A stretch of 64,000 nt of DNA. Origin: Streptomyces sp. TG1A-8. GTDB taxonomy: Bacteria; Actinomycetota; Actinomycetes; Streptomycetales; Streptomycetaceae. How positions within the stretch are numbered: the stretch's first letter is position 1; each line of letters opens with the position of its first letter. The stretch spans positions 434,001 through 498,000 of the forward strand of contig NZ_JASTLB010000001.1 in the NCBI RefSeq assembly GCF_030499535.1. Direction: 5' to 3'. The notes beneath the pieces were generated by a model that had not been told where the DNA came from, did no database searches, and saw only the letters and a program-made list of their open reading frames with translations. Positions 7,954-18,009 of this stretch are shown piece after piece. Made by a program: the position numbers and the translations under genes.

Positions 7954-10086
7954 TCAGCCTCCCGAGCACGCAGTGCCGTTGAGGCGGAGGACCGTCGGTT
8001 CCGGGTTGGGTCCGTCGTTGGCGCCGACGAACCCGAACGAGGCCGTCGACCCGCCGTCCGGGGCCAGCGGTCCCGCGCCCTCGGAGGCGGTCACCCGCAC
8101 GTGCCGGCCGGTCTGGTGGAACGTGGCGTTCCAGCCGGAGGACACCGATTGGCGGTCGGTCGGCCAGTCCCAGTCCACGGTCCAGCCGGTGATCGGATCG
8201 TCCGAGAGGTTGCGGACGGTGACCGTGGCCACGAAGCCGTTGCCCCAGCTCGTGTCGTGGTGGTACGTCACCGCGCAGGTGGCGTCCGGCGGGGTGCCGG
8301 TGGTGAAGGTCAGCGGGGTGGACGGGGCGGACAGCCGTCCCGAGGCGTCGGCCGCCAGCACGTTGACCGTGTGGGTGCTGCCCGGGGGCAGGTTCCGCAG
8401 GGTCACGGACGTGCCGGTGGTTTCGCCGACCAGGTGGGTGTACGCGCCGTCGCGCTCCTGGACCAGGTAGCGGGTGGCGCCCGCGGCGCCCTCCCAGGAC
8501 AGGCGCGCAGTGGTGTCGGTCGCCGCCTCCAGCTTCGGGGTGCCCGGGGTTCCAGCGGCCGAGGCCCCGGGCCCGGTGCCGGCTTGCGGTTCGAGGGTGA
8601 CGGTGAGCATCGCGTACGGCGGCACGGTGACCCGGGAGGCGGACGCCTCCCCGCCGGTGACCTCGGTGATGCCGCTGTCGCCGCGTGCGTAGCGACTGAC
8701 TTCGGGTGCGGCGGCGGACGGGGTGAAGCCCGCGTACTGGAGGTCCACGGTCCGTGCGGCGTCCGGGTCGTTGTTGATGAGCAGGACGCCCAGGCTCCCG
8801 TCGCGACGGTGCACGGCGTGTACCGAGACGTCTTGCGCGGAGGAGGTGGCAGCGACCATGGTGTCGCCCGCACTGCCCAGTTCGCCGGTCATCCTCATGC
8901 CGTAGTAGGGGTGGAACGGCGTGTTCGGCGCGGGCTCGCAGACGTCGCCGGTGCAGGCGCCGCTGGAGAGCATGCCCATGTCGCCGTAGTCGGTCTCGCC
9001 GTCGACGGTGGTGATCTGGCCCGCGCCGTTGTGGGTGTTCCACCAGTCGACGGTGAAGACGCCGTTCTCCAGGGCCGTCATGAACGCGTCCGCGGCGAAC
9101 AGGCCGTTGGGGCGGGCGGTGAGCCGGGCGCCGCCGGTGTTGGTGTTGATCTCGGTGAGGGCGATGCCGATGCGCGGCGAGTCGGCGCCCGCGTACCGGT
9201 CGATCTGGTTGCGCACCTCACGCAGTTCGCCGGGCAGGCCGGACAGCCTGGCCGTGGCGTCCTGGGCGGTGGTGCCGGATCCACCCGCGTACCAGTGGAC
9301 GCTCACGAAGTCGATGACGTCGGTGACTTCGGAGAGCACGGTGTGGTTCCAGTCGCCGGGGTCGCCCTCGCCGACCACGCCGTCCGGCCAGTAACCGGGG
9401 GTGGTGAGGACCGCGCCGATCTTGACGGTCGGGTCGACGGCCTTCATGGCCTCGGCATAGGCGCGGACCTGGCGGGCGTACTCACGGGGGCTCTTGTCCC
9501 CGTGCTCGTCGTGCTCCCAGCCGTTGCCGTAGTGGCCGTTGCCGTAGACCTCGTTGCCGATCTCCCAGTACTTCGCCCCGTAGTCCTTGGTGACGTTCGC
9601 GTACCGGACCCAGCCGGCCGCCTCCTCGGGCGTGCCGGAGCCGTAGTCGGCGATCAGGATCGGCTGCGCCCCGGTGGCGCGGACGGTGCCCATGAAGGAG
9701 TCGAAGTCGGTGCCCGGGGCGACGTACCCCCCGGGCGCCGTGTGCGTCTGCCAGTGGTAGATGTCCGCGTACGAACCGCCGGGGTAGCGCATCGCCCCGA
9801 CGTCGGCCGCCTTCATCAGTGCGGCGGCCCCGAAGTCGTTCATGTGCGAGTCCCAGACCGCGGTGTTGACGCCGCGGGCGGTGCCGGACAGCCGGCCCAG
9901 CGATGCCTGGGTGTTCACCCGGACGCTGACGTCCGCCGCGGAGTCCGCCTGTGACGTGGCGGACGCGACGCCGGCGGCGCCCGGCGGGGACAGCAGGGCG
10001 AACGCGGCGGCCAGGACGACCGCGGTGCGCGCGGCGCGGCGGCGGCCGGTACCGGCCGGCCGGCCGGGTCCGTGCGGTAAGTGCAT
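7954..10086 (-). CDS. secreted GH-A clan glycosidase with FN3 and CBM2 (arabinofuranosidase-like)
   Basis: This 710-residue exported glycoside hydrolase has a basic N-terminus and signal peptide (TAVVLAAAFALLSPPGAAG). The (beta/alpha)8 domain of about residues 55-490 carries YWEIGNEVYGNG near 173-184 (acid/base Glu) and a later LTEINTN (nucleophile Glu), as in GH51/GH39-like clan GH-A enzymes. A fibronectin type III domain (about 515-600) and a C-terminal CBM2 cellulose-binding module (TCAVTYHHDTSWGNGFVATVTV to the end) follow. It probably trims plant polysaccharide side chains while bound to cellulose. A GGGAGG ribosome binding site precedes the ATG. The CebR-type palindrome 170 bases upstream suggests cellobiose/cello-oligosaccharide induction. 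Confidence 0.85.
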   Translation of the reverse strand: MHLPHGPGRPAGTGRRRAARTAVVLAAAFALLSPPGAAGVASATSQADSAADVSVRVNTQASLGRLSGTARGVNTAVWDSHMNDFGAAALMKAADVGAMRYPGGSYADIYHWQTHTAPGGYVAPGTDFDSFMGTVRATGAQPILIADYGSGTPEEAAGWVRYANVTKDYGAKYWEIGNEVYGNGHYGNGWEHDEHGDKSPREYARQVRAYAEAMKAVDPTVKIGAVLTTPGYWPDGVVGEGDPGDWNHTVLSEVTDVIDFVSVHWYAGGSGTTAQDATARLSGLPGELREVRNQIDRYAGADSPRIGIALTEINTNTGGARLTARPNGLFAADAFMTALENGVFTVDWWNTHNGAGQITTVDGETDYGDMGMLSSGACTGDVCEPAPNTPFHPYYGMRMTGELGSAGDTMVAATSSAQDVSVHAVHRRDGSLGVLLINNDPDAARTVDLQYAGFTPSAAAPEVSRYARGDSGITEVTGGEASASRVTVPPYAMLTVTLEPQAGTGPGASAAGTPGTPKLEAATDTTARLSWEGAAGATRYLVQERDGAYTHLVGETTGTSVTLRNLPPGSTHTVNVLAADASGRLSAPSTPLTFTTGTPPDATCAVTYHHDTSWGNGFVATVTVRNLSDDPITGWTVDWDWPTDRQSVSSGWNATFHQTGRHVRVTASEGAGPLAPDGGSTASFGFVGANDGPNPEPTVLRLNGTACSGG

Positions 10087-10251
10087 GGGGATCCTCCCTC
10101 GGGGGTCCGGCGGCAGGGTGGGGCAGCGGATGCCGGACCGTGCCGCCGGAGGGGCGGGGTGCCGGTGCGGCGGCAGGGCGTTCCGCACCGGTGGCACGGA
10201 GGGCGGAGCGGGGTTGCGGTGCGGTGGCCGACGGGCGGGGCAACGGCCGGC

Positions 10252-10279
10252 CCCATCATGGGAGCGCTCCCATGATGGG
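10252..10279. promoter_or_regulatory. CebR-type operator inside a 28-bp perfect palindrome
   Basis: TGGGAGCGCTCCCA at 10259-10272 is exactly the known 14-bp CebR operator of streptomycete cellulose-utilisation genes. Here it sits at the centre of a perfect 28-bp palindrome (10252-10279), and the right arm creates an extra TGGGAGCG half-site at 10276-10283. It lies between the divergent GH-A enzyme (start 10086) and the GH26 mannanase (start 10567), so it could serve both. A short AT-rich promoter-like patch follows around 10463-10485. Confidence 0.85.
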
Positions 10280-10566
10280 AGCGGTGTCACCTCCTGTCAA
10301 CGCCCCGGACACCGGTGCGCGGGCGGTGGACGGAACCGGCCCGGCGCGGGCCGCGACGTCCCCGACGGTCACCCGTCGCTCGCCCACGAGGGATCCGCCA
10401 TGGACCGGTCCAGTTCTCCTGCACCCTCACCCAACGGGCACGACCCCTTTCACTACGTGCCTTTTACTTAACTTACTCAACGTCTGGGCAACGATGTCCT
10501 CGGTCTGCAAAGTGTCCGGACAGCACCGTCTTCGGCAACCTGCCCTCCAGGGAAGGGAACTGTCCC

Positions 10567-11565
10567 GTGCGCGGAACGCCCATGCCCCGAGCACGCGGCA
10601 TCGCGCTGCTCGCCGCCGCGCTCCTGGCGCTGGCTCCGACCCCGAACGCCCGGGCGTTCCCGAGTGGTTCCAAGCAGCAGGTGCTCGACCACCTGCGCTC
10701 CATCACCGGCTCGTACGTGGTGTCCGGCCAGCACAACAAGGAGCCCGCGAGCAATCCGGGCCAGTACACCCAGCAGGTCAAGGACGTCACCGGGCGGTAC
10801 CCGGGCCTGTGGGGCGGCGACCTGATGTTCCGGGCCGAGGACGTGGCCGATCGGCAGCGGGTGATCGACCAGGCGGAGACCGAGTGGGCCAACGGCTCAC
10901 TGGTGGCACTGACCTGGCACGTCTGTCCGCCGACCATGGGCAGCTCGTGCGAGTTCGAAGACGGTGTGAAGTCCGCCCTCACCGATGCCCAGTTCACGCA
11001 GGTCGTCACCGACGGCACGGCGCTGAACACCGCCTGGAAGCGCCGCCTCGACGAAGTCGTGCCCTACTTCCAGCAGTTGAAGGCCGTGGGCGTGCCCGTC
11101 CTGTTCCGGCCGCTGCACGGGATGAACGAGTCGTGGAACTGGTGGGGACACCGCCCGGGGACGAACGGCAGTGCGCGGCTCTACCGGATCACCCATGACT
11201 ACCTCGGGGCCAAGGGACTGGACAACCTGATCTGGGTGTGGAACGTCCAGGACAATCCGGCGGGCGGTTGGTCGAACTACTACCCGGGCGCCGGTTGCGT
11301 CGATGTCGTGTCGCTCGACGTCCGGTACAAGAGCTACCCGAGCTCGTCCGACTACCAGCAGTTGCAGGGCATCGCCGGTGGCAAGCCGATCGCACTGGCC
11401 GAGATGGGCAAGATCCCCAATGCCGCCCTGCTCGACGGCCAGACCCGCTGGGCGTACTTCATGATGTGGTCGGAGCAGTTGCGGGGGAACAACACCAACG
11501 CCGAGCTCCAGGCCGGCTACTTCCACCCGCGCGTCCTCAACCAGGGAGAAGTGAAGTCGCCGTAG
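10567..11565 (+). CDS. secreted GH26 beta-mannanase
   Basis: This is an extracellular endo-beta-1,4-mannanase of family GH26. A signal peptide (ARGIALLAAALLALAPTPNARA) is followed by a single catalytic domain. Family hallmarks are ITGSYVVSGQHN near the start, TWHVCPP, the acid/base loop VLFRPLHGMNESWNWWG (Glu in NES), IWVWNVQD and the nucleophile strand PIALAEMGKIP. No carbohydrate-binding module follows. I chose the GTG at 10567 because GGAAGGG lies 9 bases upstream; the ATG at 10582 is 24 bases from it. It is divergent from the CBM2-bearing glycosidase, and the CebR-type operator lies about 300 bases upstream. Confidence 0.88.
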   Translation: MRGTPMPRARGIALLAAALLALAPTPNARAFPSGSKQQVLDHLRSITGSYVVSGQHNKEPASNPGQYTQQVKDVTGRYPGLWGGDLMFRAEDVADRQRVIDQAETEWANGSLVALTWHVCPPTMGSSCEFEDGVKSALTDAQFTQVVTDGTALNTAWKRRLDEVVPYFQQLKAVGVPVLFRPLHGMNESWNWWGHRPGTNGSARLYRITHDYLGAKGLDNLIWVWNVQDNPAGGWSNYYPGAGCVDVVSLDVRYKSYPSSSDYQQLQGIAGGKPIALAEMGKIPNAALLDGQTRWAYFMMWSEQLRGNNTNAELQAGYFHPRVLNQGEVKSP

Positions 11566-11580
11566 TGCCGCGGCAGGGGC

Positions 11581-11609
11581 GCCGCCACGGTACCGGGCGT
11601 CGTGGCGGC
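11581..11609 (+). terminator. hairpin after the mannanase gene
   Basis: GCCGCCACG (11581-11589) pairs with CGTGGCGGC (11601-11609) across an 11-base loop, 16 bases after the mannanase stop. There is no T tract, as usual in this group. Confidence 0.5.
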
Positions 11610-11959
11610 TCCCATCACCGTCTTCGTGGCCCCGAAACGGGGTTGCCGCCCGTCGGGGTCCAACGGCCTCGCCGGCCGGTTCGGTTGCGCGGGCAACCGG
11701 GAGGAGGCCGTCGACCCGGGTGCGGCCCCGCCCGGGACGCGTCCTCCTTGCCGCCCTGGCCGCGTTCGGGACCGAGTACGTCCAGCGCGGCACGGCCGCC
11801 GGCCGCCCGCCGGCCGTGGGGGACGCGCTTTCGCCCCGGCCTCGGCACCGCATCGGGTGGGCGGACAGAGGCGGGCAGGCGGGCAGGTCCGGACGACGCG
11901 GCAGGCCGGTCAGCGCGTCGTCCGGACGGCGCAGAGCTCGGCGGTGCCGTTGAAGATCC

Positions 11960-12515
11960 GCCGCGAGAGCACCTGCCCGCCCCCGTCCGCCGCCGGTCCC
12001 TGGCCCAACGGGCGCAACATGCCGGACCTGACCGCTCCGAGCTACGACAGCAGCGTCGCGCAGGGCTGCAGGAACCCCCTGACCGCTGCCGAGGAGATCC
12101 ACTGCGAGGACCCGGAGCGCACGGCTCACGATCGCCGGCCACTCCCAGGGCGCGCAGGCCGCCGACGCGGTGCTGGAGACCATCGCGGCCGGCGCCCCCG
12201 GCATCCCGCGGGAACCGGTCAACGGCATGCTGGACGCCGACCCGAAGCAGCCCGGTACCGGCCTGCGGGCCAAGGCCCCCGGGGTCTGGACGCCCTCGGC
12301 TTCACCTCCGCGGGCCCGGGCCCCGAGGGGTTCCCGGGCGTCCCGGTGGCCCGCTTCCGCATCCGCGGCGACCCGGTCCGCGACGCCACGACGCCCGCGG
12401 CGCCGTCGGCCTCTTCCTCACCGACACGCACAGGCGCCACTTCCCGGACGGGAACGTCATGACCCGTACCCCCGCCGAGGAGGACCTCGACGGGGTCTTC
12501 CGGTACGAGTCGTGA
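11960..12515 (+). pseudogene. cutinase/serine esterase-like gene with several frameshifts
   Basis: Pieces of one secreted alpha/beta-hydrolase of the cutinase type are spread over three frames. They read LTAPSYDSSVAQGCRN, then TIAGHSQGAQAADAVLETIAAG with the GHSQG nucleophile elbow at about 12127, then GFTSAGPGPEGFPGVP, and finally AVGLFLTDTHRRHFPDGN to a stop at 12515. At least three frame changes are needed and no signal peptide remains. The catalytic order Ser-(Asp)-His is preserved, so decay is fairly recent. The bases between the mannanase hairpin (11610) and 11959 hold no recognisable gene and may be its eroded 5' end. Confidence 0.6.
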
Positions 12516-12646
12516 CCCCGTCCGGGCCGTGACGGGCCGGGGCCGGGTCCGCCCGTGGCGCACGCCGGTGCGGCTGCTGTTCCCGGCTTCGTCCCACCCG
12601 GGAGCCGAACCGGCCGTGCGCCCGGCCCACGCCTTTCGCGGCACGG

Positions 12647-13639
12647 TCACCGCAGCGGCGATCCGCCCGTGGTCCCGCCCGCGCTTCGCCGGACACCCTG
12701 CTCCGGTGCGATGTCTCCGGAACGGGACGGGACGGCGTCCAGGACGGAGAGCGTCGCCCCGTCCAGGGTGACCGCTCCGGCCTCCGCGTTCGCCTCCAGG
12801 TGTTCGGGGTCGGCGGTGCCGGGGATCAGCAGCACGTTCGGGGCGTGGTGGAGCAGCCAGGCCAGTCCGATCTGTGCGGGGGTGGCGCTCAGCTCGCGCG
12901 CGACGGTGACGACGGCGGGCTCGTCGGTCACCTTCGGCATCCCGTCGAAGGCGCTGCCGAGGGGGAAGTACGGAACCCAGGCGATGCCCTCCTCCAGGCA
13001 CAGCCGGAGCATGTCCTCGTCGTCGCGGGCCAGGAGACTGTAGGCGTTCTGCACGCACGCGATACCCGCGGGAAGGGCGCTGCGCAGAACGTCGAGGGAG
13101 ACGCTGCTGAGGCCGATCGCGCCGATCTTGCCCTCGTCCCGCAGGGCGGTCATCACGGCGAGCTGGTCGTCGGGGTCGACGATCTGGTCGCCTTCGGCGC
13201 GCAGGCCGGGGCCGACGTCCGTACGACGGAGGTTGACCAGGGGGATCCGTTCCAGCCCGAGGGCCGTCAGGTTGTCCTCGACACTGGCGCGCAGCTGTTC
13301 GGGGCGCTGCGCGAGGCGGAGGGGGAGCGGGCCGCCGGGGGCGGGTTCGGCGCCGACCTTGCTGACCACCATGACGTCGTCCCCTGGACGGACGGCTTCG
13401 CGGATCACCTCGTTGACGAAGCCGTGGCCGTAGAACTGGGCGGTGTCGATGTGGTCCATTCCCAGCTCGACGCAGCGGCGCAGCATCGCGATCGCCGCCT
13501 CGCGGTCGTTCCGCAGGCGCTCCAACTGCATCGCGCCGAAGCCGATCCGGGAGACGGTACGGCCCGCGAGCCGTCCGGCGCCGCCGGCGCGTCGCGCGCC
13601 GGACGCGGTGACCTGAGGGGATCGGGCGGGGGTGGCCAT
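12647..13639 (-). CDS. aldo/keto reductase
   Basis: This 330-residue NADPH-dependent oxidoreductase has the AKR barrel. It shows GFGAMQLERLR, the catalytic Asp/Tyr in HIDTAQFYG, the catalytic Lys in VMVVSKVG, and the cofactor-binding end LIPGTADPEHLEAN. The position usually held by the catalytic His reads VNLRR, as in the actinobacterial subgroup with Asn there. Substrate unknown. A GAGGGAG ribosome binding site precedes the ATG. It is divergent from a TetR regulator, with operator-like palindromes in the 84-bp gap, so it is probably that regulator's main target and part of a carbonyl-stress or detoxification response. Confidence 0.9.
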   Translation of the reverse strand: MATPARSPQVTASGARRAGGAGRLAGRTVSRIGFGAMQLERLRNDREAAIAMLRRCVELGMDHIDTAQFYGHGFVNEVIREAVRPGDDVMVVSKVGAEPAPGGPLPLRLAQRPEQLRASVEDNLTALGLERIPLVNLRRTDVGPGLRAEGDQIVDPDDQLAVMTALRDEGKIGAIGLSSVSLDVLRSALPAGIACVQNAYSLLARDDEDMLRLCLEEGIAWVPYFPLGSAFDGMPKVTDEPAVVTVARELSATPAQIGLAWLLHHAPNVLLIPGTADPEHLEANAEAGAVTLDGATLSVLDAVPSRSGDIAPEQGVRRSAGGTTGGSPLR

Positions 13640-13670
13640 GGGTGTGCTCCCTCACATGGGACCATAGAGA

Positions 13671-13689
13671 AAACGGAGCAACTCCGTTT
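13671..13689. promoter_or_regulatory. candidate TetR operator
   Basis: AAACGGAG-CAA-CTCCGTTT is a perfect 8-bp inverted repeat in the reductase-TetR gap. A related palindrome, CGGAGG-T-CCTCCG, lies at 13709-13721 and overlaps the ribosome binding site of the TetR gene. Both share the CGGAG/CTCCG core, so one dimeric repressor could bind both and control both genes. Confidence 0.65.
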
Positions 13690-13723
13690 CACCCAACGTA
13701 CCACTAACCGGAGGTCCTCCGTT

Positions 13724-14344
13724 TTGTCTGGGAGTGAACCCGCGGCCGCCGGCCGCGGCGCGGCAGTGCCGGATCGGCCGGTGCGCGCCGACGCGCGGCG
13801 GAACCGCGACCGGCTCCTCGCCGCCGCCCGGGACGCCTTCGCCGCGTCGCCGGACGCCGTACCGCTGGACGCGATCGCCCGCGCGGCCGGCGTCGGGATC
13901 GGCACGCTGTACCGGCACTTCCCGACCCGCGAGGCGATCGTGGAGGCCGTCTACGCCGCAGAGCTCGACGAGGTCGTGTCCAGCGCACCGGCGCTCCTCG
14001 ACGAGCTCGGGCCCGCGGCCGCGCTGCGCGCGTGGATGACCCGGTACGAGGCGTTCCTCAGGATCAAACGCGGCATGTCCGACACGCTGCACGCGGGCTG
14101 GGCCTCGGGAAGCATCGCCACGCCCGCGACGCGGGAACGCATCACGGCCGCCATCGCCATGATGCTCCGCAGGGGCGCGGAGGCCGGTTCGCTGCGCCCG
14201 GACGTCGACCCCGAGGACGTCACCGTGATGCTCCTCGGCGTGTTCCTCTCGACTGCGGCGACCGACGCACCGGACAGGGTCGGCCGGCTCCTCGATCTGA
14301 CCGTCGACGCGCTGCGCCCGCCCCCCGAACCGGGGAGCCGGTGA
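13724..14344 (+). CDS. TetR family transcriptional regulator
   Basis: The N-terminal helix-turn-helix is clear: RRNRDRLLAAARDAFAASPDAVPLD followed by IARAAGVGIGTLYRHFPTREAIVEAVY. The C-terminal ligand-binding domain is all helical and has the DPEDVTVMLLGVFLS segment common in this group. The best start is the TTG at 13724, because GGAGG lies at 13710-13714 with a 9-base spacer and no ATG or GTG fits as well. It is divergent from the aldo/keto reductase and probably autoregulated through the palindromes at 13671-13721. Confidence 0.85.
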   Translation: MSGSEPAAAGRGAAVPDRPVRADARRNRDRLLAAARDAFAASPDAVPLDAIARAAGVGIGTLYRHFPTREAIVEAVYAAELDEVVSSAPALLDELGPAAALRAWMTRYEAFLRIKRGMSDTLHAGWASGSIATPATRERITAAIAMMLRRGAEAGSLRPDVDPEDVTVMLLGVFLSTAATDAPDRVGRLLDLTVDALRPPPEPGSR

Positions 14345-14381
14345 CGGCGCGGACCGGCCGTCCGGTCCGGGCGGCGGCGCC

Positions 14382-15000
14382 GTGCTTCACAACCGGGTGC
14401 TCCACCTGCCCCCGAGGCGTGCCGCCGTGGGGTGCTCGGTCGCGGTGGGCGGCGGCACGCTGTCCCTGCCGACCCAGGCGGCCGAGCTGAACCTCGGCGA
14501 CAACACCGCCTCCGTCCTGACCCGCCCCGCGCCCACGGGCGACTACACCGTCGAGAAGAAGCTGCGCTTCGCCCCCACCGCCTCCGACCAGCGGGCCGGA
14601 CTGGTGCTGTACGGAGGGGACGACCGGTACTTCAAGCTGGTGCACACCGTACTGCCGGTGGCCCACACCGCGGGTGTCCTCACCCACGTCACCGAGTTCG
14701 CCGAGGAGGGCTCACGGCCACCGCCGCACCGTCGGCCCTCCCGGCCTACGGCCCGATGTGGGGCGGCCCCACGGCGGACACCCTGTGGCTGCGGCTGACC
14801 CACCGCACCGGCACCACCCCGGACGAACACGAGGTACGCGCCGCGACCAGCACGGACGGGGTGCACCGGGAGCGGACCGGTGCCTGGACCCTGCCGGACG
14901 AGGGCCCGCTGCGGATCGGCCTGGTCTCGATGAACACCGCCGGCGCGACGGCCCGCTTCGCGTACGCGCGCACCTACCACGGCTGGCACTCCGGTCGCGG
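14382..15000 (+). pseudogene. remnant of a secreted glycosidase (C-terminal beta-sandwich), frameshifted
   Basis: The frame from 14382 reads LNLGDNTASVLTRPAPTGDYTVEKKL, FAPTASDQRAGLVLYGGDDRYFKLVH and stops making sense after VTEFAEEG. From about 14708 the next frame continues YGPMWGGPTADTLWLRL, STDGVHRERTGAWTL and IGLVSMNTAGATARFAYART. This is a concanavalin A-like C-terminal domain of the type found after GH43/arabinanase catalytic domains. The catalytic domain is gone and one base is missing near 14706-14710. Confidence 0.55.
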
Positions 15001-15219
15001 TCGCCGTCCCGGCCGGGTCGCGTCCAAAAGCACCTTCGCCGTGCGGCCGGCCGGGCCGGCCGGGCCCATGCGGGCGCGGTGCGGGTTCCACCCGGAGGGG
15101 TCCGCGCCCGCTCCCGGCGGGCGGCGGGGAACGCGACGGGCGGCGTACGCCGACGCGGTGCCGGAAGTACGCCGCCCTCGGGCGGGACGGGCCGCGGGAG
15201 GCGGGTGAGGTCCTCCCGG

Positions 15220-16007
15220 CTACTTCGGATCGCGGTTGAAAGCCGCCTTCGCCCAGAGGTGGCCGAGCACCGTCAGACCCAGGCACCAGGCGACCGCGAG
15301 CCACCCGTTGTGGCCGATCCGGCTGCCGAGCAGCAGTCCGCGCAGGGTCTCGATGGCCGGCGTGAACGGCTGGTACTCGGCGATCGGCCGGAACCAGCCC
15401 GGCATCGTGTCGACCGGGACGAAAGCGCTCGAAATGAGCGGCAGGACGATCAGCGGCAGCGCGTTGTTGCTGGCCGCCTCGGCGTTGGGGCTGACCAGGC
15501 CCGTCCCGACGGCGATCCAGGTGAGTGCCGTGGCGACCAGCGCGAGCAGTCCGAACGCCGCCACCCACTCCAGGGCCGTGGCGTGGGTGGACCGGAAGCC
15601 GATGGCCACGGCGACGGCACCCACGAGGGCCACGCTGACGACCGACCGCAGCACGCCGCCGACGACGTGCCCGGTGAGCACCGAACCGCGGTGGATCGCC
15701 ATGGTGCGGAAGCGGGCGGTGATGCCCTCGGTCATGTCGTTGGACACGGACACCGCGGTCCCGACCACGGTGCCGCCGATGGTCATCAGCATGATCCCCG
15801 GCACGAGGTAGGCGATGTACCCGGAGCGGCCGGCACCGCCGCCTCCCATGCCCGCGCTCATCACGTCGCCGAAGACGTAGACGAAGAGCAGCAGCAGGAC
15901 GACCGGTGTGAGCAGGAGGTTCAGGGTGAGGGACGGGTAGCGCCGCGCGTGCAGGAGGTTGCGGCGCAGCATCGTGGACGAGTCGCGCACGGCGAGGGAG
16001 AGGGAGC

Positions 16008-16011
<4 letters not shown>
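15220..16011 (-). CDS. ABC-2 type transporter permease (DrrB-like)
   Basis: This 263-residue integral membrane protein has about six hydrophobic segments (LLLTPVVLLLLFVYVFG, IAYLVPGIMLMTIGG, VALVGAVAVAIGF, AAFGLLALVATALTWIAVG and others). It also has the ABC-2 signature region NALPLIVLPLISSAFVPVDTMPGWF. It pairs with the upstream ATPase, whose TGA overlaps this gene's ATG in an ATGA arrangement. Together they should form a daunorubicin-resistance-type exporter. The C-terminus ends FNRDPK. The substrate is unknown. Confidence 0.9.
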
Positions 16012-17003
<992 letters not shown>

Positions 17004-17063
17004 GGAGTTCTCCCTTTCGAAGGCTCGGGCGACCGGGGGGCGAGCGGGTGGCGGGGCCGGTGT

Positions 17064-17909
17064 TCAGGCCCGGGCGCGGCGCACGTCGATGTTGCCGTAG
17101 CGGGTCCGGGCGCGGACCTCGACGGTGTCCTCGGCCTCCCCCGGGACCTCGGAGGCGGTGAGCGTGTTGCGCACCTGTCCGTGGTCGGAGCTGACGTCGA
17201 GCCAGGCGGCGGTGCCCTCGCGGATGCCGACCTCGATGGCGCCGTAGGAGGTCTCCAACTGGACGGTGCCGCGGGCGACGTCGGCGACGCGCAGGGTGCC
17301 GTGGGCGGTGGTGGCGACGACCGAGCCCTTGGCGCGCGCGATGTCGATGTCGCCGTTGGCGCCGCTCACCCGCAGGTCGCCGGCCGCGGTGCCGACGGTC
17401 GTGGTGCCGTGCGAGTTCTTCAGGACGGCGGGGCCGTCGACGGTGCCGACGCGCAGGCTGCCGGAGCTGGTGGTGATCTCGGCCGCGCCCTCGATCCGGT
17501 CGACGGTGATCGAGCCGTGGGAGGCGGTCAGCTGGAGCGGTCCGGTCGTGTCGAGGCGGACGTCCCCGGAGGAGGTCTTCACCCGGACCTCGCCGAGCAC
17601 GCCCTCGCCGAGCACCTGGGCCCAGGCGCCGGTCACGTCGGCGCGCGAACCCGTGGGCAGTTCGACCGTCACGTCGACGGTGCCGGTGCGGCCGACGAGA
17701 TAGCGCTGCTTGGGCGTCCTGACGGTCAGCACGCCGCTCGCGTACGTGACCTCGGTCTGGCCGGCCGCCCGTACGTCCTGGTCCTTCTCCGGGTCACGGG
17801 GCCGCACCTCGACGGTGGTGTCGAGGCGGTCGCCCGCGGTGAACCGGATGGATCCGGCCTCCACGTGCGCCGTGGCCGAGATCGGTTCGGGAGTGTCGAA
17901 AGAAGGCAT
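17064..17909 (-). CDS. DUF4097 family beta-helix-like protein
   Basis: This 281-residue protein is built of short repeated beta strands (TSSGDVRLDT, SHGSITVDRIEG, TSSGSLRVG, SHGTTTVGTAAGDL, GANGDIDIARAKG, SYGAIEVGI, RYGNIDVRRARA), typical of the DUF4097/DUF4098 putative adhesin fold. It starts MPSFDTPEPISATAHVEAG and has no signal peptide, so it is probably cytoplasmic or peripheral. Its function is not established. It lies 61 bases upstream of the ABC ATPase gene and about 100 bases downstream of the regulator, within one operon. Confidence 0.8.
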   Translation of the reverse strand: MPSFDTPEPISATAHVEAGSIRFTAGDRLDTTVEVRPRDPEKDQDVRAAGQTEVTYASGVLTVRTPKQRYLVGRTGTVDVTVELPTGSRADVTGAWAQVLGEGVLGEVRVKTSSGDVRLDTTGPLQLTASHGSITVDRIEGAAEITTSSGSLRVGTVDGPAVLKNSHGTTTVGTAAGDLRVSGANGDIDIARAKGSVVATTAHGTLRVADVARGTVQLETSYGAIEVGIREGTAAWLDVSSDHGQVRNTLTASEVPGEAEDTVEVRARTRYGNIDVRRARA

Positions 17910-18009
17910 GGCTGTCCCGTTCTCGTGGGTCTTCAAGGCGTCCTCGCTGGTGGGACGTGGTGCAGGTGAAGTGGATGGCGTGGGTGGAGCGGTGCGGGCG
18001 GGGGCGCGG

